Source of the DNA: Colletotrichum lupini
Taxonomy: Eukaryota; Ascomycota; Sordariomycetes; Glomerellales; Glomerellaceae
Assembly (NCBI RefSeq): GCF_023278565.1
Contig: NC_064677.1
Location: 1,612,001-1,676,000, forward strand
Direction of reading: 5' to 3'
DNA: 64,000 nucleotides
Position numbers and translations under genes: made by a program. Position 1 is the first letter of the stretch, and every line of letters starts with the position of its first letter. Below are positions 31,261 to 43,738 of the stretch, piece by piece. A model generated the notes under the pieces. That model did no database searches, had not been told where the DNA came from, and was given only the letters and a program-made list of their open reading frames with translations.

Positions 31261-34200
31261 TTTCTAAGTACTTATTAGCTATTTCCTTTAGTAAATAGGC
31301 TAGGATTTTCCTTATAAGCCCTATAACTAATTAGGTATAGGCCTAGGTAATATTACGGCTCTAAATCTCGTATCCCTTCTTCCGTAATAATACTATTAGT
31401 ACTATTATTAATCGTTAGTTATAGCGCTATATAGTGGGCGATTATATAAGTAGCGTCGCCTTTTTAACATCGCCGTACCCCTAAATTACGTATTTAGATT
31501 TCTCATACGGCTAGGGTGTTCTTTTCCCTTTAATTTTACGAACTATTCGTAATTTAAATATATAGAGGTTTATATATTTTTTTAGGTCGTATAGGATAAA
31601 TCGATAGACCCCTCGATTACGAAGAGTATTTATTTCGATAAGATCTAATCCTTTATACGGCTTTTTAGTAGTTATAATTACGCCTTTTTTACGTAGTTTA
31701 ACCGCTAGCTTGAAATCGGCTTTCTCTTTTATTATATAAAAAGTATTAATTACTTTATTATTATTAATAAATTGCCGCGTTAGGGCTTACCGTCGTGGTT
31801 TTTTATAACGTCTTGCTAGTAGTATTAGTACCCTTTTAGCAATTTCCTTTTCTTTATTATTTATTAGTACTATTACGACGATTTCGTTAAGGATAATTTT
31901 TTATACTTTTACTACGGGTTATATAGTTTCCCTTAGCTCTTCTTCTTTTTATAAGTTAGAAATTACTTCGTTAGGATTTATATAGTACGGTTTAACTACC
32001 GTAATTAATATTTTAAGTAGCTAGTTACGATCTCTCGCAACTATATAAGAGCGCTCGTTAATAGAAATTAACTTACATAGCCTAGCCTATTATTCAGTAA
32101 TTTCGCGCTATACTCGTATATCCGAATTTAGTAATATATTTAGATTATCTATTATATCGGGCCTATTATACATAGTAATTACTTCGTTAACTTACCTTCT
32201 TATACTTACCTCGCGCAATACTTATATTACTTTTTTAATTACTTAGGCTCGTTAGCTTATGCCTAGCGACGGTAGTAAGGCTAAGGTCGTTTTTAAATAT
32301 ACTCTAAATACTAATAGCGTTAATATAAGTCTATTAGGCCCTATAGTATCGTTATAGTATTTAAGTACTATTTAGAAGTATTCGTCGTCGGTAGAATCTG
32401 GATTTTCCTTTTTAATAATTCTAAACGCCCTTTTTAATTATTAGTATGCCCTCTCTACCTTTTTAATACTATAGTGCGCTTTAATAAGTACGACTTTTAA
32501 CTATATACTATAGGCCGTTATATTATCCCTAAATTCTACTAACTTAAAGCTAGTACTAGCGTCGGTTCTAATACTATCTAGCGGTCCTTAGTATATATCG
32601 ATCTAGCTTTTTCGTAGGGCTACTTATACTATCTTTATTTATAAATCCTAGAGGAATTGCCCTATTTAGAAAGATATAGATATGTCGATTATATATAATA
32701 CTAGCTAACTATTTAAATAGAAAATATCGACGACTATTTCTTAGTTAAAGTTAAGCTTATTACGTAATTTAAACTTAAATCTGCGTGGGCTCTGCGTATT
32801 TATTTAGTATTAGTAATATACTTTTGTTAACTACTCTAGCGCCCCTATTTTAATATTATTATTACTTAATTACTTTAGGAAGTTATATAGCCTCGTAACT
32901 TACGGGTACCCAAATCTCTAGTATAGTTTTCTAAGCTCACTTTCCGTTAAATAATTAATTAACTTCGTATTATTAATAAGCTTTATAAACGCATGCCCCT
33001 ATTATTATTTAACTATTTCGAAGTACTTACCGCTAGAGATTCTATTCTTCGTATTATCGAATATAATACCTAGTCGATCTATATCTTTTAAATATAAGAG
33101 AAATGGGGTATTAACAGGTAAAATATAAAAAGTTATCGTTCTAAAGTATATCTCTATTTTTATTATACTTAGGGCGACGATTTCCTTGCCTAGGCCGAAA
33201 CTAATCTTCGTAATACCCGTTATTAATATATTAAGCGTTACTAGCGCGATCTTCTATAGTACCTAGAATTACCCTTTTTTTTTAGTTAACTATTATAATA
33301 CCCTAGTATTTAGGATAATCCTATAAAAATCGTCTAGGCCGTACCTTTTGCTTATATAGAATGCTTATACGAGCTTAGTATTTAAGGGATCTAAGTAGTA
33401 TAAAAAGGACCCCTCTAGCTACCCCTAGATATACTTAGTACTATATTCTTTTTCTTTAGATATTAAAAAAAATAGTATCTTTTCCTTAATTATTAAGATA
33501 ATAAGCTTTGGCCCTATTAGATTCGCCCTTTAGGCCGCCTCCGTATCCGTTATCTAAGGGACTTTCTTTTACTATTTATAAATAAAAGCCTACTTATTAA
33601 GAGCTTTTATTACTCTTTATTCGTTTAGCCTCGTATATCTTCTAGAGGCTAACGGGGTAAAAAAAGAGTAGTTAATATTTTCGATTTCGTCGTAATCTAA
33701 TTCGTTAGTATAAGGGGTAAAATCTTCCTTATCTTCTGAATCTCTTATAAGGGGTATATACTTTAGGCTACTACTTTAGCTACCGTCGCTAGGTTCTATA
33801 CCCCCGGATCTACCCTTATATATAACGAGGAATTAGTTAAACCGATAAGGGCTAGTTTTACTGTCTACTACCCTCGACTTTTTATACTATTTATACGATT
33901 TAGTACGCTCTTCCTCGGAGTAGTTACTTAACTAATATCTATCCTTTTTATAAATATAATATTGCTTTTTTTATTACCCTGCTCGTAAGTTAAATCTCTA
34001 CCCATTCGATAAATCTAGGCTTTTTTATTAGTAATTACCGTATTTAGCCTCTTTTCTTTTCTTATTATACGTTCGATCGACCTAATATTACTAATAAGGG
34101 CCGTTATACGCTTAGAAGTAAGTTTAGTACGGTATTCTTACCTTAATATTAAAGCTAGATCTTAGCCTCGAGTAGAGCGTCTCGTAGTCTTTAAGTACTT

Positions 34201-36461
34201 AGTATAGAGTAATCTTTACCTTTAGTATACGCTAGATTATAATATAGAAATATCTAACTTTCCGCTCGTTTATCCCCTTATTTAACTAGGTTTTCGCTAG
34301 CTTATTAATTCGATTAATAAGCTCTTCGAGGATCTCTACTCACAATTTACCCTCTATTATCCTAGCTATAAATATTAAAAAAATCGCTCGTAGCTTAAAT
34401 AGGAGCTCTAGGTTCTTATCGTAGGTCTCGAAGCGGCTTTAGATTACGTTAATTATACTAAGAAAGTCGTTTTAATTAAGATTACGTACCGCTTCGTAGT
34501 AATAATCGGAGGCTTTGCTTATGAGTATAATATTAATTACCGAATAGTACTAGTATTCCCTAATTCCGACTTTTTCGTAATAATCGTAAAATATTATTAG
34601 GGTTTCTTATAAGACCTTATACTTCCCCCTAGAGTATAATTTCTTTTTTAGGAAGATCTTTTTAAGGTTTATAAATTACCTCGTATTCGCCGCTAGATTT
34701 TTAGTATTTATATACGAACCCTGCGTCGCTACGTATTATTAGTAACTTCGGGTCGTTTATTTCCTTTTTTATTAGCCGATCGGCGCCGAATTTCGCATTA
34801 GTAGTAGTAACGAGTTATAGATCGAAATAGGTAGAATTATCGATTATCGTACTTTTAGTACTATATTTTACCTTAGTATATCCTTTTATAACGACAGATT
34901 TCCGTTAGTAATTATAGAGAGGAAATTTAGGTCGTTTACTCTTTTTTTAAATTTATTAAAGCGATTATACGCTCTATCGACCTATGCCTAGTTCTATAGT
35001 ACGAATTCCTCCTCTATAATTATCGTTATTAGTATTTCGTATAGCTCTTACGATTATAATTGCGCTAGTAATACCCCTCGCTCGTAAAGGAATTTATTAA
35101 CTACTTTTATAATTCCTAGGCTTACGTTTACGAACTATTTATCTAGCTAGTAGCTAAGGTCGTTTACGATCTTATAAAATAGGGGTTGCCCCTATAGCCC
35201 CTTTTTCTTATAGACCTTAGTTAAATAAATTAATACTACGTTAATTTACTTACTATTAAGCTAATCCGCGATTTTATATATTTACGTCCCTTAATAGTCC
35301 GGGTTAATATTTACTTACTTATAAGGGATTAGGATTCTATCTAAGATCGGGTTTCGTCCTCTCCTTTCTTACCCTAACTCGCTAAGGGTCGTGCTCTAGC
35401 TTATACCCGTATTAGCGGTTATTAGCGTGTTTGATTTTAATAAGGATATATTTAATCCGCGCGCGGGTCGTAATAAATCCGTACTTTTATTACTTAACGA
35501 ATTTATTAGGGTCTAAGAGATTCCTATTTCTTCTCGCTATCTCGCTACTACTCTCGTTTTTATTATTTCTAGTAATTACTACTACCCTTTTAAATCGCTA
35601 GCTATCGTATTTACTAAGATCCTCCTTTTTATTTAGTAAAAAAGGGTAGGTTTTAGTAATTCTTTTTAATAATAGTAGCGGCAGACGTTTATATTACTAT
35701 AAAAAGATATAGTAATTAGTCTCGGGATCTTTATTAGTTACTAATTTCCGCTATCCTATATACTTCTAGCCTCCTAAGCCTCGTGCTCTTTATAATCTCT
35801 AAATAGCTTCCTTAGTTAATTTCCGAGATCCGTAATACTCTTAGCTCAATACCGTTAGGACCTCTAAATCCCCTCTTCTCTTATTAAACCGTCCCCTATA
35901 TTATATTCTTAAGTAATACCCGGGGGGTAGTTAAGGGAGCTACGAAGAGGTCGTTTAGATCGCGGGCTTAAGGTCGTACCTATAAGATCCTCGTAATAGT
36001 AGATTTTCTTATATACTATAGATCTCTTAGCTTAATAACTCCTATAAGGTTACTTTTATTACTAAGTAAGAATATTTACGTTTAGAGATCCCCTTTTTTA
36101 ATCGCGCAGTGTTTTTTTATATTATATTTTTACTAATTTAACTAGTTAATTTCTAATTATGGGCCGGCCATAAAAAAATCGTTTAGTAAAAAAGCTACTC
36201 GGGGCGACGGTAAAAAGCTAGTTACTTAAGCAGTTCCGTTAATTAACGTAGTTTAACGTAATAAACGTCGACCTCTCGTAAGTAATAAAGGGCTATAATT
36301 ACTCGATTCCGTACGGTATTTAAGAATCGCCTCCTTTTTTATCTACTTCTATAAGGTTAATTAGTACGAATCTCCTATCCTATACGGTATTAAAAAGTCG
36401 TCTCTTTTATATAGCAAGATACCTTACTAATCTATAATAGTAAAGTTTAACTACTAATTAG

Positions 36462-36663
36462 TATTAATATCCTTATTATAGGGTAGTTAGTTCGAACCGT
36501 AGTTAATAAAGAGATTAATTAAACTATATAAATATCTACGTAAGTATAAAAAGGAGGTTCTAACCGTAGGTTAGGCTAGCTATAATAATTATAAATAGGG
36601 CCCCCAATTGGCCCCTGCGCAGTCGGCTATATGCCGCGGTCGAATTGGACTTCCAATCCGATA
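36462..36663 (-). repeat. copia LTR, internal copy
   Basis: 202 bp; differs from the other copies by a 3-bp deletion (CGTAAGTAT for CGTAGTAAGTAT). Its right third retains unmutated CpA/TpG-containing sequence (about 36598-36660), unlike its surroundings. Confidence 0.88.
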
Positions 36664-37959
36664 GTTACTAATTTCCGCTATCCCGTACACTTTTAGCCTT
36701 TTAAACCTCGTGCTCTCTATAATCTCTAAATAGCTTCTTTCCTTAACCTACCTTTTTTAGAGTAATATTCTATAAGAATAGTTAAAAATAAACGCTAGGC
36801 GGCTCGTAAAGGAGCTATATAGGCTATTAAGAACCGTATAGGCCGTTAAGTATAGTTAATAAAATTAAGCCCTCTTTCTTATAAAATCGTATATTTTAAA
36901 AACTTACTAAAAATACTTACTTATTACTCGTACGCAGTAGGGTTAAATACCTTAAAAATTTTATCTTTTATGGCCTTTTAATACCCTATTTTATATCTTT
37001 TAAGTAGTCTTTTTCGTAGCTTAATTACGGTTAGGTAATTATTACTTATTAACGATCCTTTTTATTACTTAGTTAATTTTTTAAAATTAATAATCTTATA
37101 CTAAGAGCTAGTATAAAAAGAAGCCCTTAAGCGGCCCTCTAGAGGATTCTTTTTTTTTCCTTTAGATCCTCGTTTTTTTAGCTTTTTTTTAAGCTAATAA
37201 TAACTTTAATAAGAGGTCGCAGGACTACTTTAGGATAGCTACTTTTTTTTTAAGTTAATCTCTAAGATTTATAATACCCTTAACTTAATACTATTAGGAC
37301 TTTTAAATCCCCTCCTCCCTTATTAAACCGTCCCTTATATTATATTCCTAAGTAATACCCGGGGGGTAGTTAAGGGAGCTACGAAGAGGTTATTTAGATC
37401 GCGGGCTTAAAGTCGTACTTATAAAATCCTTATAATAATAAACTTTTTTATATACCGTAAATCTCTTAGCTTAATAACTCTTATAGGGTTACTTTCGCTA
37501 CTAAGTAAAAATATTTACGTTTAGAAATCCCCTTTTTTAATTACGCAGTACTTTTTTATATTATATTATTAAGCTCGTTCGTTATGCTAATTAATTAAGT
37601 AGGTAGTCGTTACGTAGATATTTTTTTTTATTAATTTAACTAGTTAATTTCTAATTACGGGCCGGCTACGGAAAAGTCGTTTAGTAAAAAAGCTACTCGG
37701 GGCGACGGTAAAAAGCTAGTTATTTAAGCGGTTTTATTAATTAATATAGTTTAATATAGTAAACGTCGACCTCTCGTAAGTAGTAAAAGGCTACGATTAC
37801 TTAATTCCGTATAATATTTAAGAATCGCCTCCTTTTTTATTTATTTTTATAAAGTTAATTAGTACGAATCTCTTATCCCGTACGGTATTAAGAGGTCGTC
37901 TCTTTTATATAGCGAGATACCTTACTAATTTATAATAATAAAATTTAATTACTAATTAG

Positions 37960-38164
37960 TATTAATATCCCTATTATAAAGTAGTTAGTTTAAACCGTAG
38001 TTAACGAAGAGATTAATTAAACTATATAAATATTTACGTAATAGGTATAAAAAGGAGGTTCTAACCGTAGGTTGGGCTGGCTACGATAATCGTAAATAGG
38101 GCCCCCAATTGGCCCCTGCGCAGTTAGCCGTATGCCGCGGTCGAATTAGACTTCCAATCCGACA
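37960..38164 (-). repeat. copia LTR, right (5' LTR of the element)
   Basis: 205 bp, ends in CCGACA directly before the GTAAG duplication. The last ~110 bases largely escaped RIP. Confidence 0.9.
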
Positions 38165-38169
38165 GTAAG
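38165..38169. repeat. target-site duplication GTAAG (right)
   Basis: Exact match to 29811-29815. Confidence 0.85.
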
Positions 38170-38805
38170 GTTGTTACACATGGCTTATGACGCCGTGCGC
38201 CCTTCCCCTTTTCACGTGTTGGACCCAAACGGCTGCCCTTCAAACCGCGTCCCTCCCGCTCTACTTGACTCTAATTGGACAGGCTCCCGCATCCGTTTCC
38301 AGCAGTTTAGACCGGTCGTGGTTCACGGTGCAGGACAGTTGAACCCACTGATCCTCATCCCTTTCCAGTCACCCCTAGCAATGCCCAGACTTTTGGTGCC
38401 CAGAAACCAGCTCGAGAGCTTCCTGGATTGAGTAGAAAGATAGGTCTTTTCGTGTCCCCGGTGAAGCTCGTCTATCAGAGATGAGCCAATCAGGGAGGGT
38501 GGTGTTATCTGGCATCCAGTGCCCAAGACAATTGTGAACATGCTTAATTTTGTTACAGAGCCAACCTTATCTGGGGTTCGTACTGGTGCCAAGTGATAGC
38601 AATACCGACAGCATGGCAGCTTGGCCAACATCTGAAGATTGACGAAAGCTTTAAGTGGCTCCCTAATGTCCTGTCAAGCTTGGAGGTTGACGTTCCGAGG
38701 CTTTGGTTTCTTTAACAGAAAAAAAGCAGCATTGCCTTCGCTTGCCCGCCATCTCAGTCATTACATCATAATACTTCTCCGTTGGAAGTATTGTCGTGAT
38801 ACATC
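38170..38805. other. intergenic region upstream of the ammonium transporter gene
   Basis: Normal base composition. Small open frames on both strands (38171-38631) show no domain. The part nearest 38805 is the promoter and leader of the transporter gene. Confidence 0.5.
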
Positions 38806-40519
38806 ATGACGGAAGTCATCCCTGTGACCGAGTTCCCGGACTATGCCACCGACCCAACGGGAGGCAACCCAATCACCCATGACCTCAATGCGCCTTATGA
38901 CAAGGTAAGGAATGAATTTGACAAAAGTTCTTCTGAAGACCTAAAAGATAATTCGATTGGGGTTCAAAGCCCGCTAACTCGTGTGAACAATCCGGAGGGT
39001 GACCTCTGCTGGGTGCTGGTATGCACAATCCTGTGCTGGCAGATTACGCCGGCCATCGGCTTTCTCTACGCCGGAATGCATCGTAGGAAATCCGCCATGA
39101 CGATGGTTCTCCAATCACTCTTCTGTGCATGCGCCTGTGGCCTACAATACTGGATCTACGGTGCATCGCTGTACCAGTCACGCACGACGAACCCTATCCT
39201 CGGCGACCTGTCCCACGCCGCATTCCACAACCTCCTGGCTTCTCCTTCGTTTGCCAACAGTGATATCCCAGACATCTTGTGTAAGTTAAGTATCTCCTGA
39301 GATGGTCGATATTAATAGGGATGGAGACACTAATAATCGTCTGTTGGACAGATGCTGCCTTTGGCTTCACCTTTGTTACAGCTACGGCAATGATCCTGGC
39401 CGGTGCCATGCTCGAGCGCGGCCGTCTCTGGCCCAGCATGCTTTTCCTCCTCTGCTGGAACACGTTCGTCTACTACATGTAAGTCCAAGACCTTCGATAT
39501 CGAGCACACGTGTATGAGAGTAATGCTGATTTGCCCTTTAGCTTGGCATATTGGGAGTGGAACCCTAGCGGTTGACTGTACAACCTCGGCCTCTACGACT
39601 TTGCGGGCTCCGGTCCGGTCCATATCGCCAGTGGTTTTGGAGCCCTTTCCTGGTCCATGATGTTGGGTCCCCGCATCGACGACAGCAGCACGTCCACGAA
39701 GAAGAGGCACGTCCCACAGTTTAGGGGCCACAACCCTTTGCTGATGACTCTGGGTACCGTTCTCATCTGGTTTGGATGGTTTGCCTTCAACGGAGCTAGC
39801 ACGGCTAACCTTAGCTTGCGGTCCATCTATGTCGTTGTGAACACCAACTTTGCTGCTTGTGGTGGTGGAGTTACGTGGGCCTTGTTGGACTACATGTACA
39901 TGAAGAAGTTCAGCTTGGTTGGCTTCTGCTCGGGTATCATCTCCGGTCTTGTCGGTATCACCCCGGCAGCTGGCTTCGGTAAAATTATCCTTCTCGTTGC
40001 ATTACCATGTTTGCGCTAACAACTATAATAGTTCTTGTCTACGTCTCACCTCTTGTCGGAATTATCACAGCCATCTGCTGTTTCTACACCGTTCGATACC
40101 AGTATATCCTCCGCGTCGACGACGGTCTCGATATCTTTGCCATTCACGGTGTCGGTGGATACGTTGGTGATATTCTGACTGGTCTTTTTGCCCACAAGAT
40201 GGTCCCTGCTCTCGACGGAGTTAGCGGCGACTCGTATGAGGGCGGCTGGTGGAATGGGAACTTCAGACAGCTTGGTCTACAGTTGGCAGGCGCGACGACT
40301 TGCGCTGCCTGGTCGTTCTTTGTCTCCTGCATCTTGTTGTTCCTCATAAATAAGATTCCGGGCATGCATCTGCGCGCTACTGAGGAAGACGAGTTGCGAG
40401 GTCTTGATTATGCGTACATTGAGGATATTGTCTCGGACTACGATGATGGCAATATGCTGATCCACAATGGCCAGGTGGTGGAGACGCCGACTCCGGCGAG
40501 CTTTTCGAAAAGCTCATAG
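38806..40519 (+). pseudogene. Mep/Amt ammonium transporter with an in-frame TGA
   Basis: Amt/MEP/Rh-family ammonium permease. Exons 38806-38904, 38998-39280, 39352-39478, 39542-39978 and 40032-40519 join in frame and would give 477 residues, full length for the family. Motifs seen include GFLYAGMHRRKSAMTMVLQS, DFAGSGPVHIASG, LMTLGTVLIWFGWFAFNGAS, NTNFAACGGG, GLVGITPAAGFV and DIFAIHGVGGYVGDILTGLF. The first intron has a GAG acceptor and is less certain, but it brings YDK next to GDLCWVLVCT as in relatives. In exon 4 a TGA at 39573-39575 stands where the family has Trp (NPSG-stop-LYNLGLYDFAG). No alternative splice site nearby avoids it while keeping the frame. The downstream frame stays open for ~315 codons, so the lesion is recent, or is readthrough, or a sequence error. 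As written the protein stops after about 180 residues. Confidence 0.85.
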
Positions 40520-41853
40520 ACCTGTAGACGCGTGTTCATTTAGAGGTCTGAAGAACTAGAAGGTCGGGATAGACTATACAGTACCACGTGAATGGACTTT
40601 TTTCTTGGAAATGATTCCCACTTGTGAGTCTAGTAAGAAATTCAGTAGCCATCCATTTCCATAGGTATCTACATATTTAGTGTACCTCCTCAGGTACCTC
40701 TAGACCATGTGTGGCCGTTACCATGACGATACTTCCTAGGAAGCACATGATTCATTTTCAAACACCGACTGCACCAACTTCAGGGTCTCTGAATTCATAA
40801 GTTTACAACACCTCTCCCCTCGTTGCATTACGGGTCAAATTTGCCGGAAAGTCCCCGTGAAAAATGCCGGACCCAAACCCCGGCTCAGCTCCAGCAGAAC
40901 CCGAGAATGAGTGGATCTCGGCACCGAGTGGCCGGCCCAAACCAAACCAAAAACCGAATTACACGCAATACCAAATCCTAGGTAACCACACGCACATGAC
41001 GTCAATCATGGTGAACAACTTTAGAAGTTGGAGTATGTTCATTCGTCGCTGAACCCTGGCTTAAGTCAGGCCACTTGAAGGTCATGAAGTGCAGACGGCG
41101 TTTGACCCACTCGGTCATGAGCTACGGCCTACTTCTCTTTCGTGGGTTCGCATGGCGTGATCACCTTGTAGGTTTTTCGAGAGAGAACGGGGCCGGTCTA
41201 CTTTATGAATTGCATAAGTTCTTCTCCTAACCTCAATAACAAACCGTGATGAGACACGACTATCACAGTAGGAAGAGCTGGGGGTTGGTTCATATAATAC
41301 TACTACAGACCAGACCTGACCTTTGACAGCATTCGGCGCACAAGATTCGTATGTCATCTCTGATACCGCTGACTCTTCTCCCTCGCAGGGCGAGCACGTC
41401 GATGCGGCTCGTTCGACCGGGACACGCAATAGGCTACATGCCCCGTCGGCCCTGCGAAGCTTACGTCTACGCATGGCGGCACCAATGGTGGCATCACTCT
41501 TCATCTACGTCACACCAACACTTCACCTCACTACACAACACATCACATCACCTCATAACACGACATATATCACATACCTCCTCCCCTCACCTTACTACTT
41601 CACACTACACTACTCTCCCTCTACTTACCAGAGGAGCTAGACTCTCTGCCTCGGGCGGTGATGCCTGCTATGGCACGACGACGGTCTTCTCACAGACACA
41701 TAGAACACTACTCAGTTAGTCTATTGCATTACTGGCGCAATGCTCGAACCTCGCCGGGTGTGTCCACCCTGGGTCACAAGATGTCACAGGGGGCCATGCT
41801 TAGGTAGAAGGGTCAATCTTAGAGTATATATTGTATTATCTTGCAGGAGGGTA
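40520..41853. other. intergenic region with a low-complexity CA/CT-rich tract
   Basis: No supported gene. About 41500-41635 is a CAC/TCA-rich low-complexity stretch that keeps several frames open by composition. The remainder holds the 3' ends of the two converging transporter genes. Confidence 0.5.
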
Positions 41854-42937
41854 TCATATAGGCTCTACGGGGCACGGCATACGGTCTTGTAATTTTAACG
41901 CGATGTAGTCGCCTTTCGCCTCACTTGAGGACATCACGGCGTAAAATGGTACAAACAAACAAACAAACAAACTCTTCTCCCTCGGAAATAATTGTGACAA
42001 GTCGCCCAACGGGACATGAAACGGCAGCACTTCACCGCAAAACTCAGCGGCCATCACGTAGAAACCAGCCAATGCAGCAACAAATCCAAATCCACCGGCA
42101 ATCTTGGCCAAAGTCCCACCAGCCGCGGCGTTCCCGCTTGCGAATAGGAAATTCGCTGAGCAATTCAAGGTGTAAGAAAGTTCAAGGCCTCCGTAGACAA
42201 TGACGTTTGCGACGTTCCTGATGTTGCAAGTTGTCACTGGTCAGCGAGCCCCGCCAGAACAGACAGGTTCAGCACTTACGTCGCAAAAGCAGCAATGAAG
42301 AAGAAGAGGTTGAAAAGCGACCAGACTGGTTACAGTGCTCAAAGTCAGTCGCAAGCTGTAGCATCGGAAAAATAAGAAAATGGCGAGAATGTCAAACAAA
42401 CCAGCAAGATAGAGTCCAAAAGCCGTATAATATTGCTCCGTCTTGCCACCGTAGCTGTCGACAATTCCAATCGAAGGGATCAGCAGGAAGCCATAACCGC
42501 CATAGTAAAATGCTGGGAGCTTCAGTCCTTTGTCGAGTCATAAATCAAAACAATGGAGTGACAAACTCACCAAAAGCAATGAGCGTCGTATAGGCGAACG
42601 TGTTACCCCTTACCATTTCCCACTGAGCTGAGATGAGGAGGCCCAGACCAGCTAGGAAGCAGAGGTTGGCGATGAAAACAGCTTGATTTTCAATGTTCCG
42701 AATACCCATATTAGCCAGTGATAGAGTCATCAATGTCGTCGCAAATGCACCGTAGCCAAAAGGGCTCTGCGGGATGATATGGTCAGCCAGTTGCTGGTGA
42801 ACTTCTAGAGCGAGCGACCCGAAGTGGAAAGGTAGGGAATAGTACAGTGACCCTACCGAATTAGCAAAGCGTTCTCTGGAGCTCGCGAGTGGCCTGATTG
42901 ACTCGATGTCGACTTTACATGTATTTCGGGCAGACAT
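41854..42937 (-). CDS. GPR1/FUN34/YaaH (AceTr) family transporter
   Basis: Six-helix transporter of the acetate/ammonium-export-related family (yeast Ady2/Ato group). Four exons, 42937-42571, 42527-42402, 42325-42280 and 42217-41854, give 300 aa; frames match across GTGAGT, GTTTGT and GTAAGT introns, the first only 43 nt. Family blocks are IPQSPFGYGAFATTLMTLSL (the NPxPLG region, altered here), AQWEMVRGNTFAYTTLIAFG, LKLPAFYYGGYGFLLIP, VWSLFNLFFFIAAFAT and AKIAGGFGFVAALAGFYVMA. The C-terminus after LPFHVPLGDLSQLF is longer than usual (about 45 residues). Altered residues in the NPxPLGL signature mean that the substrate may differ from acetate. It converges on the ammonium transporter gene. Confidence 0.87.
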
Positions 42938-43738
42938 TTTAACAACTTCTGATAGTGACGGGGCGTAGTTAGAATATTAAATCAAGCACTGGGATAGATC
43001 GGAAACTTGGGACCCTTGTTAAGGCGAAGGCATGGTGATGAGCTTTCAAAATTTCAATGAATCAATTCAACGTGTTGCCGCTATTAATATAGGAGGCGAA
43101 AAAGTTTTAGTTGGTCATGAACCATGTTGGCCGGGCTTTGATTTTTTACCTCGGCGACGCAATGCATGCCTCATTACATGCTCAGTCGAAAACCCTTCGC
43201 CAAGACGCATTACTACCATAACGTGATTCAATGATCTTTTTTCAACGAGTCCACTTCTAGCTAATTCAGGCCCCGTTCCAAACCTGTTCGTTGTACACAG
43301 CCATCGAGATCAGATGGATCCATTATCGTTTGCCGATGTACATTCGTCAACATTCAACCGTCCCATTGATCGACATCGTTTTTTTTTTTTACTTACTTAC
43401 CACACTTCTCATTGAGACTAGCCGGTCAAGCAACACAGGCAAACATCTCCACTCTACCTTTGCCAATACGTAAGCTTTATCGCTGGGAATGAGTTAGAGT
43501 TGCACCATTTCAACTCCATCTGAGGATACATGCACATATTTCTCATTCAGTGTCCGGGAAAGTAAGTTTCATTAACTCCGTACTACTGCCTCGGAGTCGT
43601 AAGGATAGTAAGTTTTAGATATTAAGGACAAGTAGCACCACCTCGTAACGCCATACACCGCCCCTTCAGCCATCGTCCGTCATGGCCGCATACAGTCTAT
43701 GGCCCAAAGGCTACATGCAGTTTCAAGTACCAAGAAGC
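42938..43738. other. intergenic region, no supported gene
   Basis: Contains the upstream region of the AceTr-family gene and the 3' side of the charged secreted-protein gene. Open frames here lack domains. Confidence 0.5.

Larger units (their letters stand above)
29816..38164 (-). mobile_element. Ty1/copia LTR retrotransposon, RIP-degraded, with an extra internal LTR
   Basis: An 8.35-kb element bounded by 205-bp LTRs (TGTTAGTATCCC...CCGACA type) and a GTAAG target duplication. A purine-rich tract on the minus strand next to the left LTR (30021-30036) is the polypurine tract, so transcription runs right to left. Relics of pol on the minus strand confirm copia. A third LTR lies inside at 36462-36663, and the ~0.7-1.3 kb following each right-hand LTR is duplicated (35740-36461 and 36664-37959); the second copy holds an extra ~0.5 kb. 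Almost all CpA/TpG is lost. No functional gene remains. Confidence 0.92.

Noticed and set aside
41323..41719. Overlapping open frames at a CAC/TCA-rich stretch
   Set aside because: Low-complexity sequence keeps frames open; no conserved residues.
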